Part shown: one piece after another, positions 34,935-35,769 of the stretch
How positions within the stretch are numbered: the stretch's first letter is position 1
Layout: every line of letters begins with the position of its first letter
DNA from: Alphaproteobacteria bacterium
GTDB taxonomy: Bacteria > Pseudomonadota > Alphaproteobacteria > UBA9219
Length of the DNA: 35,769 nt
Reading direction: 5' to 3'
NCBI GenBank assembly: GCA_013289265.1
Contig: JABDAH010000015.1
Span: 1 to 35,769, forward strand
Translations under genes and position numbers: made by a program
The notes under the pieces: model-generated
What the model saw: only the letters and a program-made list of their open reading frames with translations
The model's database searches: none
What the model was told of the DNA's origin: nothing

Positions 34935-34991
34935 ATGACCAAACAGCGCAAAAATCTGCCATTGACCCCAGCAGCAAAGGCATCAGGATGA
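34935..34991 (+). CDS. Possible 18-codon leader ORF
   Basis: ATG 34935 opens an 18-residue frame (MTKQRKNLPLTPAAKASG) whose TGA overlaps the next ATG as ATGA. It lacks a good Shine-Dalgarno. It may be a translational-coupling leader, or the N-terminal stub of a lost gene: LTPAAK resembles the start of DUF1674-type proteins, but the sequence is too short to decide. Confidence 0.25.
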   Translation: MTKQRKNLPLTPAAKASG

Positions 34992-35296
34992 GAATCCTTA
35001 TTGCCTATAGCTTTATTTTTTTATTCCTACTTATTTCTACAGTAGCTAGCGCGCAAGAATTTCGCGATGAATGGTATCAATGTCAAAAAGACGAAGAATG
35101 TGTTGTGGTGTGTGGTTATTGCGGTTTTGAATGGGCTATAAATAAAAACTCCTCGGAAGAGGTGAGTAAAATAGTATCGAAATGGACTGTATGCCAAAAA
35201 TCAAAAGTGTGCACGTCAAGCAAAATCAATCCAAGCATCACTGCGAAATGTATAGATAATAAATGTGAAATCATGTGGCCAGATAAAGAACAATGA
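34988..35296 (+). CDS. Cys-rich small exported protein
   Basis: 102 residues. A signal peptide (MRILIAYSFIFLFLLISTVASA, cleavage before QEF) is followed by ~80 residues with eight cysteines (WYQC, EEC, VVC, GYC, TVC, KVC, AKC, NKC), an even number suited to four disulfides outside the cytoplasm. I do not recognise the family; it could be an inhibitor-like, binding or toxin-like domain. AAAGG lies seven bases before the ATG. The stop overlaps the start of the zeta-like kinase gene by ATGA, so both are translated together. Confidence 0.75.
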   Translation: MRILIAYSFIFLFLLISTVASAQEFRDEWYQCQKDEECVVVCGYCGFEWAINKNSSEEVSKIVSKWTVCQKSKVCTSSKINPSITAKCIDNKCEIMWPDKEQ

Positions 35297-35769
35297 CCCA
35301 ACCTGTGGTTTATATGATCGCGGGACCGAATGGAGCCGGGAAAACAACGGCAGCGATGAAACTGTTGCCAGACTTTTTATCAATCCATGAGTTTGTTAAT
35401 GCTGATGAAATGGCTCGCGGATTAAATCCTCTTAATCCCGATGGGCAAGGCGTAGCAGCCGGTCGCCTTATGTTACAAAGAATCGACAATCTGATTGCCG
35501 AAGGCAAAAGCTTTGCCTTCGAGACGACCGGTGCAAGCCATGTATTTGCCGATAAATTAAAGCAAGCCAAAGAACAAGGTTATCGATTGGGGTTAGTCTA
35601 TCTCTGGCTACCAAACGCCGCTTTTGCTAATAAACGTGTGCAATTTCGCGTTGTTCAGGGTGGCCATCATATTCCAGAAGATACAGTTGAACGGCGTTAT
35701 AGCCGCGGACTATATAATCTTGTAAATTCATACCTACCGTTAGTCGACCAAGCCAGTATTATTGATAGC
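35293..35769 (+). CDS. Zeta-toxin-like P-loop kinase (COG4185), 3' partial
   Basis: The first 159 residues; the gene continues past the window. The Walker A loop GPNGAGKTT lies at ~11-19, VNADEMARGLNP follows, and FETTGASH gives the mobile/substrate segment with VQFRVVQGGHHIP and VERRYSRGL as the arginine-rich lid. This is the COG4185/zeta-toxin family of small ATPases or kinases, some of which phosphorylate UDP-GlcNAc as toxins. There is no visible epsilon-like antitoxin; the coupled upstream gene encodes an exported Cys-rich protein, which cannot act as a classical cytoplasmic antitoxin. Toxicity is therefore uncertain. Confidence 0.85.
   Translation, partial: MTQPVVYMIAGPNGAGKTTAAMKLLPDFLSIHEFVNADEMARGLNPLNPDGQGVAAGRLMLQRIDNLIAEGKSFAFETTGASHVFADKLKQAKEQGYRLGLVYLWLPNAAFANKRVQFRVVQGGHHIPEDTVERRYSRGLYNLVNSYLPLVDQASIIDS

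Overview
The window reads as chromosomal DNA of a Gram-negative bacterium, most likely an alphaproteobacterium. The evidence is the F1 ATP synthase beta and epsilon subunits, a separate PurQ glutaminase of the PurS/PurQ/PurL type, a D-3-hydroxybutyrate dehydrogenase with the full set of family substrate residues, RodA, and an outer-membrane barrel-like protein ending in Phe. I cannot place the genus. No rRNA, tRNA, CRISPR array, transposase or integrase was seen, and no gene-free stretch exceeds about 260 bases.

Layout. 1-1041: end of the atp operon (atpD partial, atpC). 1090-4989: an outer-membrane barrel-like protein, an Ohr peroxidase, a membrane metallophosphoesterase and a divergent NRAMP metal transporter. 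5114-23024: a large surface-glycan region with genes on both strands. It contains an ATP-grasp/HAD fusion, a COG5610-like protein without its HAD domain, an FkbM methyltransferase, a radical SAM/SPASM enzyme, a GT4-GT2 fusion, a CgeB-like GT-B protein, a three-gene UDP-L-6-deoxy-HexNAc operon, an iron/2-oxoglutarate-type oxygenase, further GT4 and GT2 enzymes, a small methyltransferase and an 840-residue three-module glycosyltransferase. 23189-24547: glmU, which makes UDP-GlcNAc, the precursor used by the sugar operon. 24633-28988: a small exported protein, a degenerate GGDEF protein, purE-purK, 3-hydroxybutyrate dehydrogenase and two small membrane proteins of DMT type. 28985-34577: a HAMP/coiled-coil membrane protein, a tandem deaminase-fold protein, rodA and purQ. 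34588-35769: two small exported proteins and a zeta-toxin-like kinase cut by the window edge.

How the genes work together. GlmU supplies UDP-GlcNAc. The operon at 13312-16330 should turn it into an L-configured 6-deoxy HexNAc nucleotide sugar, probably UDP-L-RhaNAc and then UDP-L-QuiNAc, because the reductase is short and lacks the cupin domain of the L-FucNAc enzyme. The glycosyltransferases would assemble a glycan, and the methyltransferases, oxygenase and radical SAM enzyme could decorate it or its carrier. No flippase, polymerase, ABC exporter or initiating phosphosugar transferase is present, so the pathway is incomplete here or the glycan goes onto a cytoplasmic acceptor such as a protein.

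The best candidates for something undescribed are the tandem deaminase with a live-looking N-terminal site and a dead C-terminal copy, the ATP-grasp/HAD fusion lying tail to tail with a HAD-less COG5610-like protein, the coupled Cys-rich exported protein and zeta-like kinase, and the long imperfect palindrome filling the rodA-purQ interval.
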